64,000 nucleotides of DNA from Nitrincola lacisaponensis. Lineage in GTDB: Bacteria > Pseudomonadota > Gammaproteobacteria > Pseudomonadales > Balneatricaceae. The position numbers were made by a program, and so were the translations under genes. Of the stretch, positions 53,016-63,892 are shown piece after piece. The stretch is from contig NZ_JMSZ01000016.1 in NCBI RefSeq assembly GCF_000691225.1, positions 248,001 to 312,000 on the forward strand, read 5' to 3'. Position 1 is the stretch's first letter. Each line of letters opens with the position of its first letter. The notes below the pieces were generated by a model. The model worked only from the letters and a program-made list of their open reading frames with translations, was not told the origin of the DNA and made no database searches.

Positions 53016-55292
53016 ATGGCCATAGAAACCACATTTAACGGTGAAACTGAAAGTCTTCCGCTGCGCACCTTCAGCGAGAAAGCGTATCTAGACTATTCCA
53101 TGTACGTCATTCTGGATCGTGCCCTGCCGCATATTGGCGATGGCATGAAGCCGGTGCAGCGACGTATTGTCTATGCAATGTCAGAACTGGGTCTGAAAGC
53201 CACTGCCAAGTACAAAAAGTCGGCACGTACGGTCGGTGATGTGCTGGGTAAGTTTCACCCGCACGGAGATTCGGCCTGTTACGAGGCGATGGTGCTGATG
53301 GCACAGCCTTTCAGCTACCGTTACCCGCTGGTGGACGGCCAGGGTAACTGGGGTTCTCCGGATGACCCGAAATCCTTTGCGGCGATGCGCTACACCGAAT
53401 CACGTCTGTCTCCCTATGCCGAAGTGTTGCTGAAAGAGCTGGGGCAGGGCACTGTGACCTGGCAACCCAACTTTGACGGCACGCTGGATGAGCCTGAAGT
53501 GCTGCCGGCACGCTTGCCGAACGTATTGCTCAATGGGGGTACCGGGATAGCGGTGGGTATGGCGACGGATATTCCGCCACATAATCTGCGAGAGGTAGCT
53601 TCCGCCTGTATTCACCTGCTGGACAATCCCCAGGCGGGCGTTGAGGAGCTGTGCGAAATACTGCCTGGACCGGATATGCCAACGGAGGCAGAAATCGTGA
53701 CGCCGCGGGATGAGTTGCTGAAACTCTATACCACCGGGCGGGGCTCGTTGAAGATGCGAGCCATCTACACGCGTGAGGATGGCGATATCATTATTACGGC
53801 GCTGCCGTATCAGGTCTCAGGCAATAAGGTGCTGGAACAGATTGCGGCACAGATGCAGCAGAAAAAACTGCCAATGGTCAGTGATCTGCGAGATGAGTCA
53901 GATCATGAAAACCCGACGCGCCTGGTGATTGTGCCTCGCTCCAACCGAATCGATGCAGAGCAGTTGATGGCACACCTGTTTGCCTCGACCGATCTGGAAC
54001 GCAGTTATCGCGTGAACATGAATATGATCGGTATCGATGGCCGTCCTCAGGTCAAGGATCTGCGTCAGATCCTCACCGAGTGGCTGAGCTGGCGTACCGA
54101 GATCGTGCGGCGTCGACTGCAGCATCGCTTACAGAAAGTGCTGGATCGTTTGCACATTCTGGAAGGCCTGATGATTGCGTACCTCAATATAGATGAGGTC
54201 ATTCGCATTATCCGGGAGGAGGATAATCCCAAGCAGGCCATGGTCGCACGTTTCGGTATTACCGAGATTCAGGCGGATGCGATTCTGGACCTGAAACTGC
54301 GTCACCTGGCGCGTCTGGAAGAGTTCAAGATCCGCAGTGAGCAGAATGAGCTGGAAGAAGAGCGTCTGCGTCTGGAAGAAACGCTGGGCTCTGCCGAGAA
54401 AATGCGTCAGCTGATTCGTCAGGAAATTGAAGAAGCCGCTGCAGAGTTTGGTGATGCACGCCGCTCACCCCTGGTTGAGCGTGCTGAAGCGCAGGCTTTC
54501 AGTGAGAAAGATCTGTTGTCAGCTGATCCGGTGACTGTGGTGCTGTCCAAGCAGGGCTGGGTCCGTGCTGCACGAGGCCATGATATCGATGCGGCAGGGC
54601 TCAGTTATAAATCCGGCGATGCGTTCAAGCTGGCATGTCCGGGGCGCATGAATCAGCCGACTATTCTGCTGGATTCAACCGGGCGCAGCTACACACTGGA
54701 TACCCATACGCTGCCCTCAGCACGTGGCCAGGGTGAGCCGGTGACCGGTAAGTTGTCGCTTCCCAAGGGCGCCACTATCGATGGCATGATCTGTGGGGCT
54801 GAAGGGGATCGGGTCTTGTTAGCCTCGGATGCCGGTTATGGCTTCGTCACCCGAATTGCCGACCTGAGCAGTAAGACCAAAAATGGCAAAGCTGCATTGA
54901 GCTTGCCGAAGAATTCCCAGGTGTTGAGTCCTGTGCGTATTCAGGATCCGCAACAGGACCTGTTAGTGGCGGTGACCAATGAGGGGCGTATGCTGGTGTT
55001 CCCGGTCAGTGAGCTGCCTGAGCTGGCCAAGGGTAAGGGCAACAAGATTCTCAATATCCCGTCAGCACGGGCGGCCAGCCGTGAAGAGTTGCTGGTGGCT
55101 GTTGCTGTTTTATCCCCGGATGATCAGCTGCAGGTGATTTCCGGACGTCAGCATCTCAAACTTAAAGGTGCGGACCTGGAACACTACCGTGGAGAGCGGG
55201 GGCGGCGTGGCAATAAGCTGCCACGCGGCTATCAGCGCGTTGACGGTCTGCAGGTGATCAAGTCAACAGCAGCAACCGAGGAATCAGCGTGA
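53016..55292 (+). CDS. parC: DNA topoisomerase IV subunit A
   Basis: ParC is the DNA-breaking subunit of topoisomerase IV. The 758 residues match E. coli ParC (752). Catalytic Y126 lies in [10 protein letters not shown]. The quinolone-determining segment [13 protein letters not shown] has Ser86 and Glu90 at the positions of E. coli Ser80 and Glu84, so it is wild-type-like. The C-terminal pinwheel domain (about 495-745) is present. The ATG has only a weak GGAACTTA site upstream. Its partner parE lies 18.6 kb to the left on the same strand. Confidence 0.97.
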   Translation: MAIETTFNGETESLPLRTFSEKAYLDYSMYVILDRALPHIGDGMKPVQRRIVYAMSELGLKATAKYKKSARTVGDVLGKFHPHGDSACYEAMVLMAQPFSYRYPLVDGQGNWGSPDDPKSFAAMRYTESRLSPYAEVLLKELGQGTVTWQPNFDGTLDEPEVLPARLPNVLLNGGTGIAVGMATDIPPHNLREVASACIHLLDNPQAGVEELCEILPGPDMPTEAEIVTPRDELLKLYTTGRGSLKMRAIYTREDGDIIITALPYQVSGNKVLEQIAAQMQQKKLPMVSDLRDESDHENPTRLVIVPRSNRIDAEQLMAHLFASTDLERSYRVNMNMIGIDGRPQVKDLRQILTEWLSWRTEIVRRRLQHRLQKVLDRLHILEGLMIAYLNIDEVIRIIREEDNPKQAMVARFGITEIQADAILDLKLRHLARLEEFKIRSEQNELEEERLRLEETLGSAEKMRQLIRQEIEEAAAEFGDARRSPLVERAEAQAFSEKDLLSADPVTVVLSKQGWVRAARGHDIDAAGLSYKSGDAFKLACPGRMNQPTILLDSTGRSYTLDTHTLPSARGQGEPVTGKLSLPKGATIDGMICGAEGDRVLLASDAGYGFVTRIADLSSKTKNGKAALSLPKNSQVLSPVRIQDPQQDLLVAVTNEGRMLVFPVSELPELAKGKGNKILNIPSARAASREELLVAVAVLSPDDQLQVISGRQHLKLKGADLEHYRGERGRRGNKLPRGYQRVDGLQVIKSTAATEESA

Positions 55293-55296
55293 GGGC

Positions 55297-56943
55297 TTAA
55301 GCCTGCTCACGCTGGCTGAGTTTACTCATCAGGTGGCGCGACTGTTTCTCCAGTAGCGCCTGATAGGATTGGCTGATTTGCAGAATCAGCACCTTGTCCT
55401 CATCTTCCCGACGAATACTGGCACCCTCAAGCAGGGTGCCTTTCAGTTGAGGTGCCTCGGTCAGGGCGGTATGGCTGATCAGCTCGTTACTCTGGGTGGT
55501 GCGTGTCAGAAAACGTGCTTCTTCCAGCAAACGCTCCAGTTTGTCGGCCTTGCCGCGTACCAGCGCCATGTGCAAGTTCATCACCGGGCGGAACAGGCGT
55601 ACGCGGGAGTGATTGTATTGCTTGTACAGATGTGTAAACAGCATGGCTGCACACATGGCATTGACACCATGGGTATCATCTTCCTGTGGCTGGTCAAAAA
55701 TAATCTGCAGATCACCATTGCCTGCTTTGATGACCCGTCCGTTATAGATCACGGCCACTGAGTTGGCGAGCATGCGGTAGGTCTTGAGTAATGACTGATG
55801 TTCTTCTTCCTCAACCAGTTCGGAGTGTGCACTGGTGGTATCGATGAGCAGCAGATAGCCGGCTTCATTGGCTGGCAGCATCAACTCCAGATCTTGCTCA
55901 AACGCATAGAGATTCAACTGTTCTTCATCATCATCCAGAGCTGTCAGCAACGGATTGTGACGGCTGAGCGCGGGAGCAGCAGGCTCTGGCTGGCGCTCTT
56001 CCAGCTCGACCCAGGGCTCGTCATCAATAAACTCGGGTTCACGCGTACGACCCGCTGTGGCGGGGGTGAAGCGCGGCATAGGGGTTGTATCGCGCTCTGG
56101 CTTCAGCAGCGATACCAGTTCACTGTCATCCAGTTCTTCATCTCGTGCGCTCAGGTGTAGTGAGACTGTATCTGTACCGGCCGGTTTGTCGCGTTCGGCA
56201 ACCAATTGCGGGCGTTGTACCGGTTGTGGTGCTGGCTTGGGTTGCTCAGGTACGGAAGGAGGGGGTGCTGGTACCATGGCTTCCAAGGGTTGTACTGGCG
56301 GTAAATCCAGATTGTCGAGATCGTCCGGGTCCAGAATAGGCAGACTGTCATCATCACTCTCACCGGGGTAGGCCTTTGCCAGTTCAGTGTCAAAGTCGGT
56401 TGCTGGCAGACTGTCGTCGGATTCGTCGCTGTGCAGACGGCGTGGTGCGCTGGCAAGCCAGAGCGCCAGTAACAGCGTTAACAGGGTGGCAGAGGCGCCG
56501 ATAGCGACCAGAAACTGCTGGCGTTGCAGTAACAGCAGCAGGCTGCTGCTGTCTGCCCAGACCTCCAGCGTCCCGAGCGACTCATCATTGCGGATCAGTG
56601 CGACCTTAATCGATTCGCCCTGCTGCTCTCCACTGAGACCGAGGATGGTGCCTTCGGTGTCGGACAGGCGCATGCCCCGTATCACCGGCTGGCTGGTCAT
56701 TTCGTTGAGCAGATAATTAATGCTGATGCGATCTTCATTGATCACCAGTGGCTTCAATAACAGGCTGGCACTTTCGGCCAGTGCACCGCTGCTCAGCAGC
56801 GCTTCCTCACCGGCGGTACGTGAATTATCCGTTTGTACCAGTATCCAGGTCGCGGCCAGGCCGATCAGGCAGATCAGCAGGGTAACCCAGATCAGGCGAA
56901 AACGGGGTGGTGCGATATCAGGCGTGACGGGTGCGGTATCCAT
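55297..56943 (-). CDS. YtjB/AhpA-like membrane protein with degenerate nucleotidyl-cyclase-like domain
   Basis: A 548-residue inner-membrane protein. TM1 (about 16-37) and TM2 (about 144-166) flank a periplasmic segment of about 105 residues resembling the YtjB/AhpA sensor next to serB in other species. A 165-residue acidic, proline-rich linker follows. The C-terminal part (about 360-525) has the strand and helix order of a class III cyclase: LLLIDTTSAHSELVEEEEH, GRVIKAGNGDLQIIF, then an AMCAAMLFTHLY helix. The second metal Asp seems displaced by one position, so activity is doubtful. Start MDTAPVT is chosen; an in-frame upstream Met adds 18 residues. It converges on parC with a gap of only 4 bases. 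Confidence 0.75.
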   Translation of the reverse strand: MDTAPVTPDIAPPRFRLIWVTLLICLIGLAATWILVQTDNSRTAGEEALLSSGALAESASLLLKPLVINEDRISINYLLNEMTSQPVIRGMRLSDTEGTILGLSGEQQGESIKVALIRNDESLGTLEVWADSSSLLLLLQRQQFLVAIGASATLLTLLLALWLASAPRRLHSDESDDSLPATDFDTELAKAYPGESDDDSLPILDPDDLDNLDLPPVQPLEAMVPAPPPSVPEQPKPAPQPVQRPQLVAERDKPAGTDTVSLHLSARDEELDDSELVSLLKPERDTTPMPRFTPATAGRTREPEFIDDEPWVELEERQPEPAAPALSRHNPLLTALDDDEEQLNLYAFEQDLELMLPANEAGYLLLIDTTSAHSELVEEEEHQSLLKTYRMLANSVAVIYNGRVIKAGNGDLQIIFDQPQEDDTHGVNAMCAAMLFTHLYKQYNHSRVRLFRPVMNLHMALVRGKADKLERLLEEARFLTRTTQSNELISHTALTEAPQLKGTLLEGASIRREDEDKVLILQISQSYQALLEKQSRHLMSKLSQREQA

Positions 56944-57049
56944 GACAGAGTGTGTTCCGAAAGACCTCAGAGATTGTCTCGAATCATACCAGCTCATGGC
57001 TCAGAGTCACACAGAGGAATCGATACTTCTGTAAAGCACGGAAATGCGC

Positions 57050-57078
57050 ATGACCCCCGCGGTCAGTCAGGCTATAAT
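57050..57078 (+). promoter_or_regulatory. Candidate sigma70 promoter of proA
   Basis: ATGACC (57050-57055, 4 of 6 matches), a 17-base spacer and a perfect TATAAT (57073-57078) lie in the divergent gap, about 50 bases before the proA start. They would drive the proA-nadD-rsfS-rlmH-mrdA-rodA-rlpA series. Confidence 0.6.
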
Positions 57079-57127
57079 GCTGAGCTTGGATTAAGCACGA
57101 ATATCACCGTTATCACGGACTCGCTGG

Positions 57128-58384
57128 ATGAATACTGAAACCTACATGATCGAACTGGGTCAACAGGCCCGTCGGGCGGCCAATACCATGGCGCGCGCTG
57201 AAACCGGACAGAAAAATCGTGCGCTGCTGGCGATGGCGGCAGCTCTGGATGCAGCACGACCTCAGTTGCAGCAGGCCAATGCGGCAGACCTGCAGGCTGG
57301 TCGTGAAAAAGGATTGGATGCAGCTATGCTGGACCGTCTGGAACTGACGCCTGCGCGTATCGATAGCATGATCGAAGGTTTGCTTCAGGTGGCTGCGTTG
57401 CCGGACCCGGTGGGTGGTATCAATGCGATGAATTATCGCCCAAGCGGTATTCAGGTTGGCAAAATGCGAGTGCCGCTTGGCGTGGTAGGTATTATTTATG
57501 AGTCGCGCCCGAATGTGACCGTTGAGGCCGCCAGCTTGTGCCTGAAATCAGGCAATGCCACGATTTTGCGAGGCGGCTCTGAAGCGCTGCAATCGAATCA
57601 GGCGATTGCAGCCTGCATTGCTGCAGGCCTGCGTGAAGCCGGACTGCCTGAACAGGTGGTGCAGGTGGTGAATACCACAGACCGTGATGCGGTAGGGCAA
57701 CTGATCACAATGCCTGAGTATGTCGATGTGATCGTACCACGTGGCGGTAAAGGGCTGATTGAGCGCATTGCCAAAGACGCACGTGTGCCGGTCATCAAGC
57801 ATCTGGATGGTGTCTGTCATGTTTATATTGATCAGGCTGCAGACAAGGTCAAGGCGATCAATATCGCCCTGAACGCCAAAACACATCGTTATGGCACCTG
57901 TAACACCATGGAAACGCTACTGGTGCATCAGTCCATGGCAGCTGAAGTGCTGCCGGATCTGGCGGAGCGTTATCAGGCTTCTGGCGTCGAGTTGCGTGGT
58001 TGTGCGTTGACGCGTCAGTATCTGCCCTATATTCGAGAGGCTGATGAGCAGGACTGGTTTGCTGAATATTTGGCACCGGTTCTGGCTATTAAGGTGGTCG
58101 AGAATCTGGATGAAGCAATCCGGCATATCAACCATTACGGTTCACACCATACCGATGCGATTGTCACCGAAAACTATACCGATGCCAGGATCTTTTTGCG
58201 TGCGGTAGATTCCAGTTCGGTGATGGTGAATGCTTCAACCCGTTTTGCAGATGGTTTTGAGTATGGGCTGGGTGCCGAGATAGGCATCTCTACGGATAAA
58301 ATCCACGCGCGTGGTCCTGTCGGGCTGGAAGGGCTGACGTCGGAAAAATATGTGGTGTTCGGTGACGGCCATGTACGGCAGTAA
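57128..58384 (+). CDS. proA: Gamma-glutamyl phosphate reductase
   Basis: ProA reduces gamma-glutamyl phosphate to glutamate semialdehyde in proline synthesis. The 418 residues match E. coli (417). The catalytic cysteine is C258 in [13 protein letters not shown]. Other family segments are [35 protein letters not shown] and the C-terminal [15 protein letters not shown]. The ATG at 57128 has no clear Shine-Dalgarno, and an ATG six codons later also fits the family start. proB is not in the window. nadD follows three bases after the stop. Confidence 0.96.
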   Translation: MNTETYMIELGQQARRAANTMARAETGQKNRALLAMAAALDAARPQLQQANAADLQAGREKGLDAAMLDRLELTPARIDSMIEGLLQVAALPDPVGGINAMNYRPSGIQVGKMRVPLGVVGIIYESRPNVTVEAASLCLKSGNATILRGGSEALQSNQAIAACIAAGLREAGLPEQVVQVVNTTDRDAVGQLITMPEYVDVIVPRGGKGLIERIAKDARVPVIKHLDGVCHVYIDQAADKVKAINIALNAKTHRYGTCNTMETLLVHQSMAAEVLPDLAERYQASGVELRGCALTRQYLPYIREADEQDWFAEYLAPVLAIKVVENLDEAIRHINHYGSHHTDAIVTENYTDARIFLRAVDSSSVMVNASTRFADGFEYGLGAEIGISTDKIHARGPVGLEGLTSEKYVVFGDGHVRQ

Positions 58385-58387
58385 TTC

Positions 58388-59038
58388 ATGCCGTTGACAG
58401 AGCCTTTCGTGTTTATGGGCGGGACTTTTGATCCGGTCCATAATGGCCATCTTCGCACCGCGCTGGAGCTGCAGCAGTGGCTGAATGTCAGCCAGGTTAC
58501 GCTGATCCCCACAGGGGAGCCGGTACACCGGCTGGCCCCGGGTTGTTCTGCAAAACACCGTTTGGCGATGGTTGAGCTGGCGGTTGCAGATGCCGCCAGC
58601 CTGTGTGTCGATGCGCGCGAAGTGGAAGCAGCAACACCCTCCTATTCTGCATTGACGCTGGCATCCTTGCGACAGTCATTGGGTCCGGACCGGCCTATCT
58701 GTATGGTGATGGGAATGGATGCCTATCTGGGGCTGCCGGGCTGGAAAGACTGGGATACTTTTTTATCACTCTGTCATATTATTGCCGTCGCGCGGCCAGG
58801 GTATACCTATCCCTCGGCAGATGCGATGGATGACTTTACCCGTCGTTACCGGGTGGAGTCGACAGAGGAGTTATGGCAGCGGCCCTGCGGAGCCGTCATG
58901 ATTCATGAATTGACCCCTTTGGGGATCTCCGCAACACAGATTCGTGAACTGGTCGCACAGGGGCGCTCTCCGCGTTATCTGCTGCCTGATCAGGTCTGGG
59001 AATATATTAAACAACATCGGCTGTATGGCTATAAATGA
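58388..59038 (+). CDS. nadD: Nicotinate-nucleotide adenylyltransferase
   Basis: NadD makes nicotinic acid adenine dinucleotide from nicotinate mononucleotide and ATP. The 216-residue protein has the nucleotidyltransferase motif [19 protein letters not shown] and the ISATQIREL motif near the C-terminus. [17 protein letters not shown] is the central family patch. It follows proA and precedes rsfS, the common gammaproteobacterial order. Confidence 0.95.
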   Translation: MPLTEPFVFMGGTFDPVHNGHLRTALELQQWLNVSQVTLIPTGEPVHRLAPGCSAKHRLAMVELAVADAASLCVDAREVEAATPSYSALTLASLRQSLGPDRPICMVMGMDAYLGLPGWKDWDTFLSLCHIIAVARPGYTYPSADAMDDFTRRYRVESTEELWQRPCGAVMIHELTPLGISATQIRELVAQGRSPRYLLPDQVWEYIKQHRLYGYK

Positions 59039-59054
59039 GGTAAATGGATTAGTG

Positions 59055-59402
59055 ATGCAAACAGAGCAACTGATCGACAAAGTGCAAACCATTCTGGAAG
59101 ATATGAAAGCCCGTGATCTGGTCCTTCTGGATGTTAAGGGCAAATCCAGCGTGACCGATTACATGCTGATTGTCAGTGGTACTTCGCGCCGTCATGTGGT
59201 GTCGATGGCTGATGAGGTGATGCAGAAAATTAAAGCTGAAGGCGTGCGTCCACTGGGAACTGAAGGTCAGGAAAGCGGCGACTGGATACTGGTGGATCTG
59301 GGTGACCTGGTGGTACACGTGATGATGCCGGATGCGCGCAGCTTCTATGATCTGGAGCGTTTGTGGCGCCATTCCGCTGACGACGTGGAAACCTCTGCCT
59401 GA
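59055..59402 (+). CDS. rsfS: Ribosome silencing factor RsfS
   Basis: RsfS binds L14 and blocks joining of the ribosomal subunits in starvation. The 115-residue protein starts [20 protein letters not shown]. It contains [20 protein letters not shown] and the C-terminal [20 protein letters not shown] segment of the family. ATG 59055 follows a GTG; the longer upstream open frame overlaps nadD and is rejected. rlmH starts two bases after the stop. Confidence 0.95.
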   Translation: MQTEQLIDKVQTILEDMKARDLVLLDVKGKSSVTDYMLIVSGTSRRHVVSMADEVMQKIKAEGVRPLGTEGQESGDWILVDLGDLVVHVMMPDARSFYDLERLWRHSADDVETSA

Positions 59403-59403
59403 G

Positions 59404-59871
59404 ATGCGGGTTCGGATACTGGCAGTTGGCCAGAAAATGCCAGCCTGGGTAGAGAGTGGTTATCAGGAGTACAGCAAGCGTCTGCCTGCTGACTTCCAGC
59501 TGGAGCTGATTGAACTGGCCCCGGGGTACCGTGGTAAAGGAGCAGATATCGCCCGTGCCATGCGCTCGGAAGGCGATGCCATGCTGGCCGCGATTGGCAA
59601 AAATGAACGTGTCATTGCACTTGATGTCAAAGGCAAGCCCTGGAGTACAGAGCAACTGGCCAGCCAGGCTGAAGACTGGCGCATGGCAGGAGCCAATGTC
59701 TGCTTGCTGGTCGGTGGCCCGGATGGTTTGGACCCGCGTTGTCTGCAACGTGCGGACCAGAAATGGTCCTTGTCCGCTCTGACCTTGCCACACCCGTTGG
59801 TACGGATTGTTCTGGCAGAACAGATTTACCGTGCGTGGACATTACTTCAGGGCCACCCCTACCACAAATAA
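59404..59871 (+). CDS. rlmH: 23S rRNA pseudouridine-1915 N3-methyltransferase
   Basis: RlmH methylates pseudouridine 1915 in helix 69 of 23S rRNA. Its length of 155 residues equals that of E. coli. It starts [20 protein letters not shown]. The SPOUT SAM site shows [11 protein letters not shown], and the C-terminus reads [20 protein letters not shown]. The start codon lies one base after the rsfS stop. Confidence 0.96.
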   Translation: MRVRILAVGQKMPAWVESGYQEYSKRLPADFQLELIELAPGYRGKGADIARAMRSEGDAMLAAIGKNERVIALDVKGKPWSTEQLASQAEDWRMAGANVCLLVGGPDGLDPRCLQRADQKWSLSALTLPHPLVRIVLAEQIYRAWTLLQGHPYHK

Positions 59872-59880
59872 CAGGTCATT

Positions 59881-61779
59881 ATGCAGCAGGAAACACTCAA
59901 GGATTACAGTCAGGATGCGCGTATATTCAAATTTCGCGCGGCCCTGGCGTTGGTCGTCGTAACGCTGGCATTTTCAGTGTTGCTGGGCCGGGTCTATTTT
60001 CTGCAAGTGATTGAACATGAGCGTTATGCGGCAATTTCAGATCGCAACCGCATACAGCTGCAACCGGTTGCGCCTCGGCGCGGGCTCATCTACGACCGTA
60101 ATGGCATTCTGCTGGCTGACAATCAGCCAACCTTCAGTGTGACCTTGTTACGGGAAGAGATCCGTAACATTGATGAAACGCTGGAAGCGCTCGCTGAACT
60201 GATTGAGATTACAGACCGTGACGTGGAACGCTTTCGGCAGCGCCTGCAGCAACGTCGTCGCCCTTATGAATCTGTCCCGCTGCGTTTTCGTCTGACTGAA
60301 GAGGAAATTGCGCGTATTTCCCTGAACTATCATCAGTTGCCCGGCGTTCAGGTTGAGGCAGACCTGATCCGTTATTATCCCTATGGCGAATCGCTGGCAC
60401 ATGTATTGGGTTATGTCGGACGTATCAATGAACGTGACCTGGAAACACTGGACCCGGTCAAGTATGCCGGTACCCACTATGTTGGCAAGCTGGGCGTGGA
60501 GCGTTTTTACGAGCCGATCCTGCATGGCGATGTCGGATCGCGCAAGGTAGAAACCAATGCTCGAGGCCGTGTGTTACGCATTCTGGAGCAGGATGATCCG
60601 ACCCCTGGTGTCGATATCCAGCTGAGCCTGGATTTGCGCTTGCAACAGTTCACGGAAAAACTGCTGGAAGGGCGGCGTGCTTCTGTTGTTGCACTGGATC
60701 CGAAAACCGGTGGCATCCTGGCGCTGGTCAGTACCCCTGCTTACGACCCCAACCTGTTTGTGATGGGCATTTCTGCAACGGATTACAACGCCTTGCGTGA
60801 TGATATTGATTTGCCCTTGTTTAACCGTGCCGTACGTGGCGGCTATCCGCCGGGGTCGACCATCAAGCCGATTATTGCCATGGCCGCCATCGATTCGGAA
60901 ACCGTACGACCGGACTACACCATCTGGGACCCGGGTTATTACCAGATTACACCGGGTGGACGACGCTATCGAGACTGGCGTCGAGGCGGGCATGGGCGCG
61001 TCAATCTGAATCTGGCGATCGCCCAGTCGGTAGACACCTGGTTTTATGATGTTGGACACCGCATGGGCAATGAGCCTATGGCACGTTATATGCGCATGTT
61101 TGGATTTGGTGAAATTACGGCACTCGATACGCCCGAGGCTATTCGTGGTGTTTTGCCGACTGTTGACTGGAAACGTGGAAGCCTCGGTGAACCCTGGTAT
61201 CCAGGCGACTCAGTCAATATGAGTATTGGTCAGGGGTATATGGTCGCTACGCCGTTGCAGCTGGCGATTGCCGCTAATGTACTGGCCAACCGGGGACGCT
61301 GGCAGCAACCTCGAGTATTGAAAGGTGTGCTGGAAGAAACTGATGAAGGTAGGGTGTTAACTTTGCCGGATCTGGTCCATAGCCGCGAAGTGCCTGAAGA
61401 TGTGGTAATTCGGCATCCGGAATTCTGGGACCCTATTATTCAGGGTATGGTCGACGTGGTTCACGGTCCAACCGGTACAGCGCGTCGCGTGGCTCAGGGG
61501 ATGACCTATCGTATGGCCAGTAAGACCGGCACTGCGCAGGTGGTTGCAATACCGGATGATGGTCGTTATAACCCGGATGAACTCAGTGAGCGTCACCATG
61601 ACCACGCCTTGTTTATTGCGTTTGCTCCTGTAGAAGATCCGCAAATTGCCATTGCAGTTGTCGTGGAAAACGGTGGTGGAGGCTCCAGTGTGGCAGCACC
61701 CATTGCGCGCCAGGTGATGGATGCCTGGTTGCTGAATGACTATGGTACTGAAGAGGAGCCTGATGATGACGGGGCGTGA
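59881..61779 (+). CDS. mrdA: Penicillin-binding protein 2 (elongasome transpeptidase)
   Basis: PBP2 cross-links peptidoglycan during rod-shaped elongation, working with RodA. The 632-residue protein has a short N-terminal cytoplasmic tail, one TM helix (about 20-40), a pedestal domain and the transpeptidase domain. The active site is S326 in PPGSTIKP (SxxK), with SVD in the AQSVDTWFYDVG patch and KTG in MASKTGTAQVV. Its end overlaps rodA by 14 bases. Confidence 0.96.
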   Translation: MQQETLKDYSQDARIFKFRAALALVVVTLAFSVLLGRVYFLQVIEHERYAAISDRNRIQLQPVAPRRGLIYDRNGILLADNQPTFSVTLLREEIRNIDETLEALAELIEITDRDVERFRQRLQQRRRPYESVPLRFRLTEEEIARISLNYHQLPGVQVEADLIRYYPYGESLAHVLGYVGRINERDLETLDPVKYAGTHYVGKLGVERFYEPILHGDVGSRKVETNARGRVLRILEQDDPTPGVDIQLSLDLRLQQFTEKLLEGRRASVVALDPKTGGILALVSTPAYDPNLFVMGISATDYNALRDDIDLPLFNRAVRGGYPPGSTIKPIIAMAAIDSETVRPDYTIWDPGYYQITPGGRRYRDWRRGGHGRVNLNLAIAQSVDTWFYDVGHRMGNEPMARYMRMFGFGEITALDTPEAIRGVLPTVDWKRGSLGEPWYPGDSVNMSIGQGYMVATPLQLAIAANVLANRGRWQQPRVLKGVLEETDEGRVLTLPDLVHSREVPEDVVIRHPEFWDPIIQGMVDVVHGPTGTARRVAQGMTYRMASKTGTAQVVAIPDDGRYNPDELSERHHDHALFIAFAPVEDPQIAIAVVVENGGGGSSVAAPIARQVMDAWLLNDYGTEEEPDDDGA

Positions 61780-62908
61780 TTTTCAGCGAACCATGCCGGG
61801 TGCGAGCACTCACTTCCGCCAGGCACCCAGCTTGTGGAGCTACACGCATCTGGATGCCTGGCTACTGTTGCTGCTGATGCTGCTCTGTAGTTACGGCTTG
61901 TTTGTACTGTACAGTGCATCGGGTCAGGATATGGGTGATGTGACGCGGCAGGCGATCCGTATGGGGGCCGGTTTCTTTGTCATGATTGTGCTGGCACAAA
62001 TGCGCCCGCGCATGTTGATGACCCTGACGCCCTGGCTTTACCTGCTGGGTGTCGGACTGCTTGTGGCGGTTATGCTGTTCGGGGTGTCCGCCAAAGGCGC
62101 ACAGCGCTGGATTGCACTGCCAGGTTTTCGTTTTCAGCCATCAGAATTGATGAAACTGGTATTGCCCATGGCGATGGCCGCCTATTTGGTGCGGGATCAG
62201 TTACCGCCCAGATTTAAGCATATTCTGGTGTCACTGCTGATTATGGCGGTGCCGACGGCCCTGATCATGAAACAACCCGATTTAGGAACCAGTTTGTTAA
62301 TTGCCTGCTCGGGCGTGTTCGTGTTGTTGCTGTCCGGCCTTTACTTGCGTTATGTTGTGTCCGCGCTGGTATTGATAGGTGCTGCACTGCCGGTGCTCTG
62401 GAGCTTTATGAAAGGCTATCAGAAACAGCGCGTCATGACGTTTCTGAACCCTGAGAGCGACCCGCTGGGTGCTGGCTGGAATATCATTCAGTCAAAAACA
62501 GCGATAGGCTCGGGCGGTGTCTCAGGTAAAGGCTGGCTGCAGGGCACACAGTCGCAATTGAACTTCCTGCCCGAATCACATACTGACTTTATTATTGCTG
62601 TTATTGGTGAAGAGCTGGGTATCTATGGTATCGGCTTCCTGATATTGCTGTATCTGCTGATTATTTTCCGTGGCATGTTGCTGGCTATGCGAGCACAGGA
62701 TAATTTTTCCCGGCTGTTGGCGGGCAGTATCACGCTGACATTTTTTGTATATGTCATGGTCAATATTGGTATGGTGACAGGGTTGCTGCCTGTCGTCGGA
62801 GTACCCTTGCCGATGATCAGTTATGGTGGAACATCGATCGTGACACTGATGGCTGGATTTGGCATGCTTATGTCAGTTGCGGCCTACTCCCGGTCACCCA
62901 GGCGTTAA
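61766..62908 (+). CDS. rodA: Peptidoglycan glycosyltransferase RodA
   Basis: RodA is the SEDS glycosyltransferase of the elongasome. The 380-residue protein has about ten membrane helices. Its conserved patches are KGAQRWIALPGFRFQPSELM, ESHTDFIIAVIGEELGI and PLPMISYGGTSIVTLM. Three Met codons lie close together; ATG 61766 is chosen because GAGGAG lies seven bases before it (61763 is only four bases away). It overlaps the mrdA end, so the two are translationally coupled. Confidence 0.95.
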   Translation: MTGRDFQRTMPGASTHFRQAPSLWSYTHLDAWLLLLLMLLCSYGLFVLYSASGQDMGDVTRQAIRMGAGFFVMIVLAQMRPRMLMTLTPWLYLLGVGLLVAVMLFGVSAKGAQRWIALPGFRFQPSELMKLVLPMAMAAYLVRDQLPPRFKHILVSLLIMAVPTALIMKQPDLGTSLLIACSGVFVLLLSGLYLRYVVSALVLIGAALPVLWSFMKGYQKQRVMTFLNPESDPLGAGWNIIQSKTAIGSGGVSGKGWLQGTQSQLNFLPESHTDFIIAVIGEELGIYGIGFLILLYLLIIFRGMLLAMRAQDNFSRLLAGSITLTFFVYVMVNIGMVTGLLPVVGVPLPMISYGGTSIVTLMAGFGMLMSVAAYSRSPRR

Positions 62909-62927
62909 TCCCTGATTGAGGTAGATG

Positions 62928-63806
62928 ATGCGTTTTCTGTTGGTCCTGAGCCTGTTTTTTCTATTCTTGAGCGGATGTGCATCGCGCACCACTGATGCAC
63001 CTCAATCCCGTCCGACAGATTCTTTTGGGCGTTACTCGATGCAGCATGACAAGGCACCGGTAAATCCGCCTGATGTCAGCAAGGTTCCAGATGCTGTGCC
63101 GCGTTATGAGCCTCATAGCCGGGGTGGTAACCGCAGCCCATATGAAGTATTTGGGCAAACCTATACGGTATTACCGAGTGCTGAAGGCTACCGTGAAACC
63201 GGCATTGCTTCCTGGTACGGGATGAAGTTCCATGGACACCTGACTTCCAATGGCGAAGTCTATGACATGTACGAAATGACGGCTGCACACAAAAGCCTGC
63301 CGCTGCCGACCTTTGCCCGGGTGACCAACCTGGATAATGGCCGTAGTGTGATTGTCCGGGTCAATGACCGTGGCCCTTTTCATGATGACCGGCTGATCGA
63401 TTTGTCCTACGCGGCGGCCTATCGTCTGGATATTTTGCAGCAGGGTACCGGACGTGTGAAAGTTGAAGCGATTACCCCGCGGCCTGAAGCGCATATGCTG
63501 GCATCTGCCGGGCCGGTGTCACAAGCAAGCAGTTCAGTATCACCTGTCAGCCTGCGCGCATCACATGACCGGCGTTACCTGCAGGTAGGTGCCTTCGCTA
63601 CCGAAGAGTCAGCCCGGCGGGCGCAGCAGCAGGTGCAATCTGTTGCAAATGGTCTGCCGGTAGGGATTTACACCGCAGCCCCCTCGGGTTCGGTGGTCTA
63701 CCGTGTTAAGATAGGGCCTTTGACAGTCGGTGAGCCGCTGGATCAATTAATTGCCGGACTGGCTAATGCAGGCTTCCATAGTCCGCATCTGGTCAGCCAG
63801 CCCTGA
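62928..63806 (+). CDS. rlpA: Septal ring lytic transglycosylase RlpA (lipoprotein)
   Basis: RlpA cleaves denuded peptidoglycan at the septum. The 292-residue precursor has lipobox LSGC (C17). A double-psi beta-barrel domain follows, with GIASWYGMKFHGHLTSNGE, the catalytic His in TAAHKSLPL and Asp in VRVNDRGPF. A C-terminal SPOR domain (about 215-290, starting RRYLQVGAFATEESA-like DRRYLQVGAFAT) binds denuded glycans. ATG 62928 has GAGG six bases upstream and is preferred to the ATG one codon earlier. Confidence 0.94.
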   Translation: MRFLLVLSLFFLFLSGCASRTTDAPQSRPTDSFGRYSMQHDKAPVNPPDVSKVPDAVPRYEPHSRGGNRSPYEVFGQTYTVLPSAEGYRETGIASWYGMKFHGHLTSNGEVYDMYEMTAAHKSLPLPTFARVTNLDNGRSVIVRVNDRGPFHDDRLIDLSYAAAYRLDILQQGTGRVKVEAITPRPEAHMLASAGPVSQASSSVSPVSLRASHDRRYLQVGAFATEESARRAQQQVQSVANGLPVGIYTAAPSGSVVYRVKIGPLTVGEPLDQLIAGLANAGFHSPHLVSQP

Positions 63807-63892
63807 GCTGCTCAGCATTGAACTTGAGCAGCTGGCAGTAGTCTATCAGCCGAACCCAAACAGTTGAGTCAATCGAAACGGATGCCTTACGG

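Noticed and set aside
53256-53294. Quinolone-resistance change in parC
   Set aside because: Ser and Glu are kept at the positions of E. coli Ser80 and Glu84.
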